Source: Carnegiea gigantea (taxonomy: Eukaryota > Streptophyta > Magnoliopsida > Caryophyllales > Cactaceae). Taken from it: a stretch of 64,000 nucleotides of DNA. The notes under the pieces are model-generated. The model saw only the letters and a list, made by a program, of their open reading frames with translations, was not told the DNA's origin and searched no databases. The position numbers were made by a program, and so were the translations under genes. This document shows, piece by piece, positions 1-11,569 of this stretch (position 1 is the stretch's first letter; every line of letters begins with the position of its first letter). The DNA lies in the NCBI GenBank assembly GCA_029747015.1, contig JAKOGI010000146.1, positions 774,001-838,000 of the forward strand. The letters are read 5' to 3'.

Positions 1-100
1 TATGTTGATTAGCTAGCGGTGTGGGCTCGGTTTCTGCGCAAGAATGTTGAGCTTCTTCCTGTTGTGGTTCACTCTCATCATGAGTGACTTGGTGCTCCGC

Positions 101-730
101 CTATTTCTTAGCACTACCAGTTTCTAACACAATAACAGACATCACAGTAGGGTTAAATATAGAATTTTCATCAAAAACCGCAGTTCTACTAATAATAACC
201 CTATTTTCTAATGGAGACCAGATTTTGTAACCTTTCACTCCATCCCCATAGCCCAGAAATACTCCCTTCCTGGCTCGAGGTTCCAGTTTGCCCTTATTTA
301 TATGATAAAAAATAGGACAACCAAAAACTTTCAGATTTGAGTAATCTGCAGGCTTACCAAGCCACATCTCACATGGAGTTTTGAGATGCATACCTGTGTG
401 AGGTCCACGATTGATCAAATAGCTTGTTGTATTAACCACTTCTGCCCAAATCCTTCTAGCCAACCCAGCATTAGAGGGCATGCACCTAGCTCTCTCTAGA
501 AGTGTTTGACTCAGATGTTCCGCGACACCGTTCTGCTGTGTTGTATCCCTGACCTTACGATGTCTAGCAATCCCTTCATTATAACAGAACTCATCAAAAT
601 CAGATGAATAGAATTCCAGCCTATTGCCAGTGCGCAGCCGCTTGATCTTCTTCCCAGTTTGATTTTTCACTAATGTCTTCCACTGCTTAAAGTTATTGAA
701 CGCTTCACTTTTGTGTTTCACCATAAACAC
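101..730 (-). pseudogene. integrase core, unit A
   Basis: An open stretch of 209 codons covers the integrase core from the second catalytic aspartate to the GKLEPRARKGVFLGYGDG region. The aspartate itself is mutated (RTGN where other units have RTDN). The third catalytic residue, E of the NGVAE motif, is present. The first catalytic aspartate lies upstream (about 770-830) beyond a stop. Confidence 0.87.
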
Positions 731-902
731 CTAAGACATTTTTTAATAATCATCAATAATTGACAGAAAGTACCTATAACCCCCTAAAGATTCAACACGA
801 GAAGGGCTCCAACAATCTGAATGAATATAATCAAGTGTACCTTTTGTTATGTGAATTGCTCTGGGGAACTTGGTATGATGTAGCTTTCCAAAAACACAAT
901 GC

Positions 903-1430
903 TCACAGAACCCAAAGATCCATTACCACCTTATGACCACAGAGGAGATCACTCTTTGCCTGAATTTGCATCCCTCTTTTACTCATATGACCAAGTCTCA
1001 TGTGCCATAACTTCGTCATATCATCCTTGTGAACTTCTGAAGATGCAACAGCAGCTGAAATAGATAACATAGTGCCTTGCAGTATATACAAAGTACCTCG
1101 CTTGACACCCTTCAAAACCCCATCTGAACCCTTGCAGACATACAGAACTCCTCCTTCATCTCGAAAACTGAATCCTTTTATGTCCAACAGACTCAATGAT
1201 ATTAGATTCTTTGTCATATGTGGAACATGCCTGACATTATTCGACGTATAAAATTTACCATTTTGTGTCCGTATCTGTATAGAACCAATTCCAGCCACTC
1301 TGCAAACGGCACCATTAGCCATAGGAATATTGCCTCTAGTCACCTGCTCGTAAGTGATAAACCATTCTCTACGCGGACATATATGGTAAGATGCCTCTGA
1401 ATCTAGGATCCAAACGTTAGTATGATGCAT
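903..1430 (-). pseudogene. protease and integrase N-terminus, unit A
   Basis: An open stretch of 175 codons begins at the protease. The catalytic DSGA motif reads DSEAS, so the flap-side glycine is lost and activity is unlikely. It continues into the integrase zinc-binding start (LWHMRLGH) and then shifts frame after the GHKVV segment, before the C-x2-C pair. Confidence 0.85.
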
Positions 1431-1577
1431 AGGTTCATCTGCAACTAGGGCTATATCTTCTTCGGACCTATTGTCACCTTCTGCGACAGCAGCAGTACCT
1501 ACTTGTATCTCTTGTTATTGTTGTTGTTGCTGCCTCTTCTTTTTAGGGCACTGAGTTTTCCAATGTCCCGTCTCCTT

Positions 1578-2270
1578 TCAGTAGTTACAAGTGTCACCAA
1601 GTTTATGACCCTTAGAACTCGATGGCTTCGATTTCTTCTTCCTCGGATTCCCAGATCTTTTACCCCCACTGGCTATCAACCCAATAGCCTCGGTACTAGC
1701 GCCACCTGTACCAGCCGCCTTATGACGCAGCTCTCTATTATGAAGAGATGATCTAACCTCTTCCAGAGGCATAGTATCTTTCCTAACAATAAAAGATTGC
1801 ATGAAATTTTCATATGAGGGTGAGAGAGATACTAATAGAATTAGGGCAGCATCCTCATTTTCAATTTTGACCTTAATATTACGTAAGTCTAACAGGATTG
1901 TGTTTAATTGATCTAAGTGATCTCTCAAAGGCATACCTTCCTGCATTCGCAGACTAAATAGACGTTGCTTCAAGAGCAACTTGTTGGTTAAAGGCTTCGT
2001 CATGTATAGACTCTCAAGCTTTAACCATAACCCAGCCATGGTATCCTGGTCTGCGATCTCAGTGATGATATCATCTACAAGACACAGCACGATCGTCGCG
2101 TATGCCTTTTCCCCTAGAATGGCCATCTGAGCAGTGTCGGTGCCTGGATCTTTCTTTGCCAGCGGTGCCCATAACCCTTATTACTTCAACAGGGCTCGCA
2201 TCTTGATCTGTCACAGACTAAAGCTGTTCCTCCCCGTACCTTTGTCAATTTTCACGTTCAAAGCGGACAT
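1578..2270 (-). pseudogene. gag fragment, unit A
   Basis: Copia capsid-type gag. The start codon is at 2270 with the family N-terminus. A stop lies in the first 50 codons, and an open stretch runs 2126-1578 through the UBN2-like gag region (SLYMTKPLTNKLLLKQRLFSL) and the lysine-rich linker. It ends exactly inside the CCHC zinc knuckle, where the second cysteine codon has become TGA. A polyglutamine tract with a TAA interruption follows at about 1510-1535. Confidence 0.85.
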
Positions 2271-2315
2271 CTTTCCCACCAGAATTCGGAAAACCCTAAA
2301 GCTCTGATACTAGTT

Positions 2316-2572
2316 TGTTGTAACGGATGTGAGAAAGTATGAACAAATTGACAAATACACGCAGATTTAACGTGGTTCACTAACAATGTGTTAGCTACGT
2401 CCACAGGCAGAAGAGAGGGATGGTTTTATTCATCTGATAATGTGAGAATACAGAGATACGCATTTCATATATAGAGTTTTGGTTTTAGAGTTAACCCTAA
2501 TCCATGCATCATGTATGCCATGCTTGGTGTGCAAACGGGGGCTACAGAAAACAGATTCAAGGCATTCTAACA
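2316..2572 (-). repeat. LTR1 (between units A and B)
   Basis: A 257-bp copia LTR. It serves as the 5' LTR of unit A and the 3' LTR of unit B. The termini are CTAACA at 2572 (minus-strand TGTTAG) and TGTTGTAAC at 2316. It contains the TATATA core of the LTR promoter, an AATAAA signal in TTTTATTC, and the U5 block shared by plant copia LTRs. The polypurine tract of unit B follows at 2573. Confidence 0.92.
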
Positions 2573-2670
2573 AATCTCCACCTTGACTTGAATCCTCTCA
2601 TAGCAACAACAGATGCACCATAGCAGTGCCAGATCTTTTCTGCCTCAGATTTCACTCTCCAAGAGGCAAA

Positions 2671-4110
2671 TTAATAGCTTCTAACATTTAACAAGTCTAG
2701 ACAATGTTGCAACTTTCTAACTGGAACTGCCTTAGTGAACATATCGATGAGATTGTCAGCAGTACCGACTTTCTTCAGTTGAATTCTCTTTTCACTTCTC
2801 ATGAAATGATGTCGAACATCAATGTGTTTGGTCCTCTCATGGTGAACCTAATCCTGTGCTAAACATATCGCACTCAAGCTATCGCAGTATATGGTAGCCT
2901 GAGCATAGAGTAGACCAAAATCACTGACTAGTCCTTTTAACCAGCTTCCCTCCTTGCCCGCTTCTGTCAGTGCCATACACTCTGCTTCCGTAGTAGACTA
3001 AGTAACCGTGGGCTGCAAAGTTGCCTTCCAGCTTACAACAGAACCTCGAAGAGTGAAGACATAACTAGTCATTGATCTCCTGCTCTCCATATCTCCAGTA
3101 TAATCTGAATCTGAATAACCTCTCACCAAACACTGGGTGTCACCTCAATACATGAGACCAACATCAGACGTACCCCTTAGATAGCAAAAAATCCTCTTCA
3201 CAGCTTGCTAATGCTCCTTACTAGGTTCTCCCATGAACCTACTGACAACACTAATAGTGTGTGCAAGATCAGGTCTTGTACAGACCGTCACATACATCAA
3301 ACTCCCTACTGCACTAGCATAAGGAACGCGAGACATGTATTCCTTTTCCTTAGTAGTTTTAGGAGCAAATGCGACAGATATGTGGGCATTTGTAGCAGTT
3401 GGCGTATCTATAGGTTTTGCTGCAAGCATGCCGAATCTTGACAATATCTTCTGAATATAGCCCTTTTTGCGATAAGAAATGCTTCTTCTGACTTCTATCC
3501 CTATAGATCTCCATGCCCAAAATTTTCTTTGCTGGACCCAGATCCTTCATCTCGAACTCAGCACTTAGGAGACCTTTCAGCTTTTGAACATCAGATTTGT
3601 GCTCTGCAGCTATTAGCATATCATCAACATATAGCACCAAATAGATAAATGAACCATTTATTGCCTTGTTGTGATATACACAACAGTTATATGGACTCCT
3701 GTTATACCCAAGCTGTATCATGTAGATGTTAAACCTCTTGTACCACTTCCTAGGTGACTGCTTTAGTCCATACAAGGACTTCTTCAGATGACAGACATAT
3801 TCTTCTTTCTCAGGAACTTGAAAACCATCTGGCCAAGCCGTGTATATATCTTCTTCCAGCTCTGCATGTAAGAAAGCTGTCTTTACATCTAGTTGCTCAA
3901 GCTCAAGATCTTGATGTGGTACCATTACTAATCATACTCTGATGGAAGTATGTCAGACCACTGGTGAGAAAATCTCAGTGTAGTCTGCTCCATTCTCTTG
4001 ACTGAACCCTCTTGCAACCACTTGAGCTCTGTATTTGATAGCCTCAGTAGGTGATATCCCTTCCTTCTTCTTAAAAACCCATTTGCAGGTGATGATTTTT
4101 CTGTCTAACG
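2671..4110 (-). pseudogene. RT and RNase H, unit B
   Basis: RT is open 3925-3359 with LDVKTAFLH (first catalytic aspartate), SLYGLKQSPR and an intact YVDDMLIA. A frameshift near 3440-3460 moves the SRFGM connection segment (3444-3208) into another frame. RNase H (3200-2671) is recognisable from the CLDLLN C-terminus but carries stops, including one at the TEAEYMAL motif near 3000. Confidence 0.87.
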
Positions 4111-4132
4111 GTCGTTGCACTAGTTCCCAAGT

Positions 4133-5245
4133 CTAATTCTTTTGAAGTGACTCCATCTCATCTCCCATTGCTGCAATCCATTGGGTAGACTTGGAACATA
4201 TGACTGCTTCTTTATAGGTGGACAGCTTGTGAGGATCCACCTCTTCAGCAACCTGTAGTACGTAGGCAACCATATACTTGGAACCATATCTCGTAGGAGG
4301 CTTCCCGAAATTCTCCCTCCGAGAGTGACCAGGAGCTAAGCTATGTTGATTGCTAGCGGTGTAGGCTCGATTTCTGCACAAGAATGTTGAGTTTCTTCCT
4401 GTTGTGGTTCACTCTCATCATAAGGGACTTGGTGCTCCACCGATTTCTCAACACTACCAGTTTCTGACATAATAACAGACTTCACAGTAGGGTTAAACAT
4501 GGAATCTTCATCAAAAATCACATTTCTACAGATAATAACCCTATTTTCTGATGGAGACCAGATTCTGTAACCTTTCACCCCATCCCCGTAGCCCAAAAAT
4601 ACTCCCGTCCTGGCTTGAGGTTCCAGTTTACCCTCATTTATATGATAATAAAGGGATAACCAAAAATTTTTAGGTTTGAGTAATCCACAAGTTTATCAGA
4701 CCACATCTCACATGAAACTTTAAGATGTATACCTGTGTGAGGTGTACGATTGATCAAATAGCACGCTGTATTAACCGCTTCTGCTAAAAACCTTCTAGCC
4801 AACCCTGCATTAGAGAGCATGCACCTAGCTCTCTCCAAAAGTGTTTGATTTAGACGTTCTACGACACCGTTCTACTATAGTGTATCCCTGACCGTGCAAT
4901 GTCTTGCAATCCCTTCATTATGACAGAACTCATCAAACTGAGATGAACAGAATTCCAGCCCATTATCTATGCGCAACTGCTTGATCTTCTTCCCAGTTTG
5001 ATTTTTCACTAATGTCTTCCACTGCTTGAAGTTGTTGAAAGCGTCACTTTTGTGTTTCATCATAAACACCCAAGACATTCTGGAATAATCATCAATAATT
5101 GACAGAAAGTACCTATGACCCCCCAAAGATTCAACACGAGAAGGGCCTTAATAATCCGAATGAATATAATGAAGTGTACCTTTTGTCCTGTGAATTGCTT
5201 TGGGTAACTTGGTATGATATAGCTTTCTAAAAACACAATGCTCAC
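4133..5245 (-). pseudogene. integrase core, C-terminal region and linker, unit B
   Basis: Four overlapping open pieces in different frames cover this part. They are the zinc-finger tail and first core strand (5245-5060), GGHRYFLSIIDDYSRMSWVF to RIDNGLEF (5126-4875), the ERARCMLSNAGLARRF segment (4838-4638), and the GYGDGVKGYRIWSPSENRV linker (4596-4133). At least three frameshifts or stops separate them, so no integrase can be made. Confidence 0.85.
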
Positions 5246-5679
5246 AGAACCTAAAGATCTATTACCACCTTGTGACCACAGAGGAGATCATACTTTGCTA
5301 GAATTTGCATCCCTCTTTTACTCCTGTGACCAAGTCTCATATGTCATAACTTGGTCATATCATCCTTGTGAACTTCTGAAGATGTAACAGCAGCTGACAT
5401 AGATAACATAGTGCCTTGCTGTATATACAAAGTACCTCACTTGACACCCTTTAAAACCCTATCTGAAGCCTTACAGACATACAGAACTCCTCCTACACCT
5501 TGAAAACTGAATCCTTTTGTGTCCAACAGACTCAATGATATTAGGTTCTTTGTCATATGTTCATGCCTGACATTGTTCAATGTTTAGAATTTACCATTAT
5601 GTGTCTGTATCTGTATGGAACCAATTCCAGCCACTCTGCAAACAGCACCGTTAGCCATTGAAATATTGCCTCCTGTCAC

Positions 5680-6639
5680 CTATTCGTAAGTGATAAACCA
5701 TTCTCTACGCGGACATATATGGTAAGATGCCCCTGAATCTACGATCCACATGTCAGTATCATGCATAGGTTCATCAACGACTAGGGCTATATCTTCTTCA
5801 GATCTACTGTCACCTTCTATGACAGCAGCAGTACCTGTTTGTTTCTCTTGTTGTTGTTGTTGTTGTTGTTGTTGTTGCTGCCTCTTCTTCTTAGGGCACT
5901 GAGTTTTTGAATGTCCCATCTCCTTACAGTAGCTACAGATGTCACCAGGTTTAGGACCCATAGAACCTGACGGCTTCGATTTCTTCTTCCCCGAATTCCC
6001 AGGTCTTTTACCCCCACTGGCTGTCAACCCAATAGCCTCGGTACCAGCACCACCTGTACCAGCCGCCTTATGACACAGCTCTCTGCTATGAAGAGATTAT
6101 CTAACCTCTTCCAGAGATGATCTAACCTCTTCCAGAGACAAAGTGTCTTTCCCAACAATAAAAGATTACACAAAATTTTCACATGAGGGGGGGAGAGATA
6201 CTAACAGAATTAGGGCAGCATCCTCATCTTCAATTTTAGCCTCAATATTACGCAAGTCTAACAGGATTGTGTTTAATTGATCTAAGTGATCTCTCAAAGG
6301 CATACCTTTCTGCATTTACAGACCAAGCAGAGGTTGCTTCAAGGGCAACATGTTCGTTAAAGACTTTATCTTGTGTAGACTCTCAAGCTTTAACCACAAC
6401 CCAGCCGCAGTATCCTGGTCTGCGATCTCAATGATGATATCATCTGTAAGACACAGCATGATCATCGCGCGTGCCTTTTCCTCCAGGCTGGCCATCTCAG
6501 CAGTGCCAGTGCCTGGATCTTTCTTTGCCAGCGGTGTCCATAACTCGCATTGCTTTAACAGGGCTCGCATCTTAATCTGCCATAAAGTAAAACTGTTCCT
6601 CCTCGTAAATTTGTCAATTTTCACGTTCAAATCGGACAT
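5680..6639 (-). pseudogene. gag and protease, unit B
   Basis: The gag ATG is at 6639 and the reading frame opens as far as 6316. It then shifts, with a 20-base duplication near 6120. A second open stretch (6027-5680) contains an intact CCHC knuckle (CSYCKEMGHSKTQC), eleven consecutive glutamines, the longest such tract in the array, and an intact protease motif DSGASYHIC. Confidence 0.87.
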
Positions 6640-6684
6640 CTTTCTCACCAAAATTCGGAAAACCCTAAACCTTTAATACCAGTT

Positions 6685-6941
6685 TATTATAACGGATGCA
6701 AGAAAGTATGAACAAATTGACAAACACACACAGATTTAACATGGTTCACTAACAATGTGTTAGCTAAGTCCACAGGTAGAAGAGAGGGACCATTTTATTC
6801 ATCCGATGATATGAGAATACAGAGATACGCATTGCAAATATAGGGTTTTGGTTTTAGAGTTAACCCTAATCCATACATCACATACACCGTGCTAGGTCTG
6901 CAAAGGGGGGCTAAAGAAAATAGATTTAAGGCATTCTAACA
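6685..6941 (-). repeat. LTR2 (between units B and C)
   Basis: A 257-bp copia LTR. Its right-hand dinucleotide has mutated (plus strand TATTATAAC at 6685), and the TATA region reads CTATATTTG on the minus strand. On the other side (6941) the normal polypurine tract is missing, because a short deletion joins the LTR terminus directly to sequence normally about 40 bases further in. Confidence 0.9.
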
Positions 6942-7011
6942 GATGCACCATAACAGTGCCAGATATCTTCCGAATATAGCCCTTCTGTGATAAGGAAAGC
7001 TTCGTCTGACT

Positions 7012-7626
7012 TCAATCCCTACAGATCTCCATACCCAAAATTTTCTTTGCTGAACCCAGATCCCCCATCTCGAACTCAGCACTTAGGAGACCTTTCAGCT
7101 TTTGAACATTAGATTTGTGGTCTGCAGCTATCAGTATATCATCAACATATAGCACTAAATAGACAAACAAACCATTTGTTGCCTTGTTGTGATATACACA
7201 ACCGTCACATGGACCCCTGTCATACCCGAGCTGTATCATATAGGTGTCAAACCTCTTGTACCACTGCCTAGGTGACTGCTTTAGTCCATACAAGGACTTC
7301 TTCAGATGATAGATATATTCTTCTTTCCCAGGAACTTGAAAACCATCCGGCTGAGCCATGTATATATCTTCTTCCAGCTCTCCATATAAGAAAGTTGTCT
7401 TCACATCTAGTTGCTCAAGCTTAAGATCCTGATGTGCCATGATTGCTAATAGTACTCTGATGGAAGTATATCTGACCACTGGTGAGAAAATGTGAGTGTA
7501 GTCTACTCCCTTCTCTTGACTGAACCCTCTTGCAACCACTCGAGCTTTATATTTGATGCCCTCAGTAGGTGATATCCCTTCCTTCTTCTTAAAAACCCAT
7601 TTGCAGGTGATGATTTTTTTGTCCAA
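7012..7626 (-). pseudogene. reverse transcriptase, unit C
   Basis: 204 open codons from KIITCKWVFKKKEG through LDVKTTFLYG and SLYGLKQSPRQW to YVDDILIAADHKS and [11 protein letters not shown]. Both RT catalytic motifs are intact. The C-terminal connection and RNase H are deleted just downstream. Confidence 0.88.
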
Positions 7627-7629
7627 CGG

Positions 7630-8057
7630 TCATTTCACTACTTCCCAAGTCTTATTTTTTTGAAGTGACTCCATCTCATCTCCCATTACGGCAATCCATT
7701 GGGTAAACTCGGAACATATAACTGCTTCTTTATAGGTGGACGGCTTGTGAGGATCCACCTCTTTAGCAACCTATAGTGCGTAAGCGACCATATCCTTGAA
7801 ACCGTATTTCATAGGAGGCTTCCCGAAATTGCCCTTCGAGAGCGACCAAGAGCTAAGCTTTGTTGATTAGCTAGTGGTGTGGGCTCGGCTTCTACATAAT
7901 GATGTTGAGCTTCTTCCTGTTGTGGTTCACTCTCATTATGAGTGACTTGGTGCTCCACCTGTTTCTCAACACTGCTAGTTTCTGACACAATAACAGACTT
8001 CATAGTAGGGTTAAACGTAGAACTTTCATCAAAAACCACATTTCTACTAATTATCAC
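7630..8057 (-). pseudogene. integrase to RT linker, unit C
   Basis: The variable linker after the integrase. The stretch 8057-7809 is open (FDESSTFNP, SEPQQEEAQHH) and changes frame at the SRRA segment. The following YKEAV and MESLQKN part (7800-7630) is recognisable but interrupted. Confidence 0.8.
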
Positions 8058-9538
8058 CCTATTTTCTGATGGAGACTAGATTCTGTAACCTTTCCCTCCA
8101 TCCCCGTAGCCCAAAAATGCCCCTTCCTGGCTCGAGATTCTAGTTTACCCTTATTTATATGATAATAAATTGGACAACCAAAAACTTTCGGATTTGAGTA
8201 ATCTGCAGGTTTACCAGACCACATCTCACATGGAGTTTTGAGATGTATACCTGTGTGAGGTCCACGATTGATCAAATAGTGCGCTGTATTAACCGCTTCT
8301 GCCCAAAACCTTCTAGCCAACCTAGCACTAGAGAGCATGCACCTAGCTCTCTCCAGAATTGTTCGATTCAGACGTTCTGTGACACCGTTCTGCTGTGGTG
8401 TACCCCTAACTGTGCTATGTCCAGCAATCCCTTCATTATGATAGAACTCATCAAACTCAGATGAACAGAATTCCAGCCCATTGTCAGCCTGCAGTCGCTT
8501 GATCTTCTTCCAAGTTTGATTTTCCACTAATGCCTTCCACTGCTTGAAGTTGTTGAAAGCTTCACTTTTGTGTCTCATCATAAACACCCAAGACATTCTG
8601 GAATAATCATCAATAATTGATAGAAAGTACCTATGACCCCCCAAAGATTCAACACGAGAAAAGCCCCAACAATTCAAATGAACATAATCAAGTGTACCTT
8701 TTGTTCTGTGAATTGCTTTGGGGAACTTGGTACGATGTAGCTTTCCAAAAACACAATGCTCACAGAACCCAAGATCCGTTACCACCTTGTGACCATAGAG
8801 GAGATCACTCTTTGCTGGAATTTGCATCCCTCTTTCACTCGTATGACCAAGTCTCATGTGCCATAACTTGGTCATATCAACCTTGTGAACTTCTGAAGAT
8901 GCAACAGCAGCTAAAATAGATAACATAGTGCCTTGCAGTATATGTAAAGTACCTCGCGTAGCACCCTTCAGAACCCTATCTGAACCCTTGCAAACATGCA
9001 AAACTCCTCCTTCACCTTGAAAACTGAATCCTTTTATGTCCAATAGACTCAGTGATATTAGATTCTTTATCATATGTGGAATATGCCTGACATTATTCAA
9101 CGTAGAGAATTTACCATTATGTGTCTGTATCTGTGTAGAACCAATTCTAGCCACTCTGCAAACGGCACTGTTAGCCATAGAAATATTGCCTCCAGTCACT
9201 TGCTCGTAAGTGATTAACCATTCTCTATGTAGACATATATGGTAAGATGCCCCAGAATCTAGGATCCACCCATCAGTATGATGCATCAGTTCATCAGCGA
9301 CTAGGGCTATATCTTCTTCGGACCTACTGTCAGCTTCTGCGACAGTAGCAGTACCTGCTTGTTTCTCTTGTTGCTGCTGTTGTTGTTGCTGCCTCTTCTT
9401 TTTAGGGCACTGAGTTTTCCAATGTCCCGTCTCCTTGCAGTAGTTACAGATATCACCAGGTTTAGGACCCTTAGAACCCAACGGCTTCGATTTCTTCTTC
9501 CCCAAATTCCAAGGTCTTTTAGCCTCACTGGCTATCAC
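8054..9538 (-). pseudogene. gag C-terminus, protease and integrase, unit C (494 codons open)
   Basis: This is the longest open stretch in the window. In order it contains a CCHC knuckle (CNYCKETGHWKTQC), eight glutamines, protease LDSGASYHIC, the integrase H-x4-H and C-x2-C zinc site (RLGHTSERG, CEHCVFGK), the first core region (HLNCWG, with D replaced by N), ADNGLEF for the second aspartate, and NGVTERLNRT for the glutamate. It shifts frame at RKGHFWATGME, where other units read GVFLGYGDG. The intact frame is probably chance survival, as it lacks gag upstream and RNase H downstream. Confidence 0.88.
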
Positions 9539-9607
9539 CCCAACGGCCTCGGTACCAGCACCACCTGTACCAGCCGCCTTATGATGCAGCTCTCTGCTAT
9601 GAAGAGA

Positions 9608-10129
9608 TTATCTAACCTCTTCCAGAGACACAGTATCTTTCCTAATAATAAAAGATTGCATGAAATTTTCATATGAGGGTGGGAGAGATGCTAACAGAAT
9701 TAGGGCAGCATCCTCATCTTCAATTTTGACCTCAATATTACACAAGTCTAACAGGATTGTGTTTAATTGATCTAAGGGATCTCTCAATGGCATACCTTCC
9801 AGTATTCGCAGACCAAATAGGCATTGCTTCAAGAGCAACTTGTTGGTTAAAGACTTCATTATGTATAGACTCTCAAGCTTTAACCACAACCCAGCAGCAG
9901 TATCTTGGTCTGCGATCTCAGTAATGATATCATCTGCAAGACACAGCATGATCGTTACGTGTGCCTTTTCCTCCAGACAGGCCATCTCAGCAGTGTCGGC
10001 GCCTGGATCTTTCTTTGCCAGCGGCGTTCATAACCCCTGTTGCATCAATGGGGCTTGCATCTTGATCTGCCATAGACTAAAACTGTTCTTCCCCGTAAAT
10101 TTGTTAATTTTTACGTTTTAAGCAGGCAT
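9608..10129 (-). pseudogene. gag N-terminal half, unit C
   Basis: The expected ATG at 10129 is followed by a stop at the fourth codon. The open part (9985-9608) starts at MACLEEKAH and covers the LADDIITEIADQDTAAGLW helix region and LASLPPSYENFMQSF. A stop near 9607 separates it from the knuckle region. Confidence 0.85.
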
Positions 10130-10174
10130 CTTTCTCACCAGAATCTGGAAAACCCTAAACCTCTGATACCAGTT

Positions 10175-10431
10175 TGTTATAACATATGCGAGAAAGTATG
10201 AACAGATTGACAAATACACGCAGATTTAACGTGGTTCACTGACAATGTGTTAGCTAAGTCAACAGGTAGAAGAGAGGGATCATTTTATTCATCCGATGAT
10301 ATGAGAAGACAGAGATACGCATTACAAATATAGGGATTTAGTTTTAGAGTTAACCCTAACCCATACATTACGTACGCCGTGCTAGGTCTGTAAAGGGGGG
10401 CTAAAGAGAACAGATTTAAGGCATTCTAACA
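10175..10431 (-). repeat. LTR3 (between units C and D)
   Basis: A 257-bp copia LTR with TGTTATAAC at 10175 and CTAACA ending at 10431. The primer binding site lies at 10160-10171, with only its last base differing from the consensus, and the polypurine tract of unit D follows at 10432. The TATA-like core reads CTATATTTG. Confidence 0.92.
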
Positions 10432-10529
10432 AATCTCCACCTTGACTTGAATCCTCTCACGGCAACAACAGATGCACCATAACAGTGCCAGATCTCTTCT
10501 ACCTTAGATTTTGCTCTCCAAGAGGCAAA

Positions 10530-11497
10530 TTAACAGCTTCCAATATTTAACAAGTCCAGACAATGTTGGAACTTACTAGCTGGAACCGGCTTAGTGAACA
10601 TATTGGTGGGATTGCTAGCAGTACCGACTTTCTTCACTTGAATTCTCTTTTCACTTCTCAGGAAATGATATCGAACATCAATGTGTTTGGCCCTCTCATG
10701 GTGAACCTGATCCTTTGCTAAACATATTGCACTCAAGCTATCACAGTATATGGTAGCCTGAGCATGGAGTAGACCAAAATTACTGACTAGTCCTTTTAAC
10801 CAGATTCCCTCTTTGGCTACTTCTGTCAAGCCATGTACTCCACTTCTGTACTAGGCAAAGTAACCGTGGACTGCAAAGTTGCCTTCCAGCTTACAACAAA
10901 ACCTCCAAGAGTGAAGAAATAACCAGTCATTGATCTCCTGCTGTCCACATCTCCAGCATAATCAGAATCTGAATAACCTGTCACCAAACACTGGGTATCA
11001 CCTCCATAGATGAGACCAGCATCAGATGTACCTCTTAGATAGCGAAAAATCCTCTTCACAACTTACCAATGCTCCTTACCAGGTTCTCCCATGAACCTAC
11101 TGACAACACTCACAGTGTGTGCAAGGTCAGGTGTTGTACAGATCATCACATACATTAAACTCCCTACTGCACTAGCATATGGAACTCGAGACATGTATTC
11201 CTTTTCCTCAGCAGTTTTAGAAGCAAATGCAACAGATAGGTGGGCATTTGTAGCACTTGGAGTATCTATAGGTTTTGCTGTAGACATGCTGAACCTTGAC
11301 AATATCTTCTGAATATGACCCTTCTGTGATAAGAAAAGCTTCTTCTGACTTCTATCCCTATCAATCTCCATACCCAAAATTTTCTTCACCAGACCCAGAT
11401 CCTTCATCTCGAACTCAGCACTTAGGAGACCTTTCAGCTTCTGAACATCAGATTTGTGCTCTGCAGCTATCAGCATATCATCAACATATAGCACCAA
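10530..11497 (-). pseudogene. RT C-terminus and RNase H, unit D
   Basis: Three open pieces: [13 protein letters not shown] to GEPGKEHW (11497-11063), RIFRYLRGTSDAGLIYGG to STEVEYMA (11059-10826) and the RNase H C-terminus ending CLDLLNIGSC (10829-10530). Only a TAA in QAVKRIF (near 11062) and a one-base shift near 10830 break an otherwise complete RT tail and RNase H. Confidence 0.88.
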
Positions 11498-11569
11498 ATA
11501 GATAAATGAACTATCTATTGCCTTGTTGTGATATACATAACAGTCATATGGACTCCTGTTATACTCAAG

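Larger units (their letters stand above)
1..2315 (-). mobile_element. Copia unit A internal domain (cut by window edge)
   Basis: This unit lies upstream (lower coordinates) of LTR1 and contains gag, protease and integrase remnants. The integrase C-terminal linker runs off the window at base 1, so RT and RNase H are not visible. The gag ATG would be at 2270. The primer binding site beside LTR1 (2301-2312) carries one change from the tRNA-Met consensus. Confidence 0.9.
2573..6684 (-). mobile_element. Copia unit B internal domain
   Basis: A near full-length internal region (4112 bp) between LTR1 and LTR2 containing every domain. It is broken by several frameshifts and stops. A 20-base direct duplication of the sequence around TCTAACCTCTTCCAGAGA is present in gag at about 6095-6145. 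The primer binding site next to LTR2 is degraded. Confidence 0.9.
6942..10174 (-). mobile_element. Copia unit C internal domain, RNase H deleted
   Basis: At 3233 bp this unit is about 870 bp shorter than its neighbours. The polypurine tract, all of RNase H and the RT C-terminus are gone; the joint lies at about 6960-6972 (GCCAGAT joined to ATCTTCCGAATATAGCCC). It nevertheless keeps the longest open reading frame of the array (494 codons). Confidence 0.9.

Noticed and set aside
2485..2515. Telomere-like GTTAACCCTAACCC motif in copia LTRs and TAGGGTTAGGG in the 1-kb repeats
   Set aside because: Only one to two units long and embedded in LTR consensus; not an interstitial telomere array.
9359..9676. 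Plus-strand leucine-rich open frames (MFLLLLLLLLPLLF type) repeated once per copia unit
   Set aside because: They are antisense shadows of the gag knuckle and polyglutamine tract; the CAA/CAG run reads as TTG/CTG leucines on the other strand.
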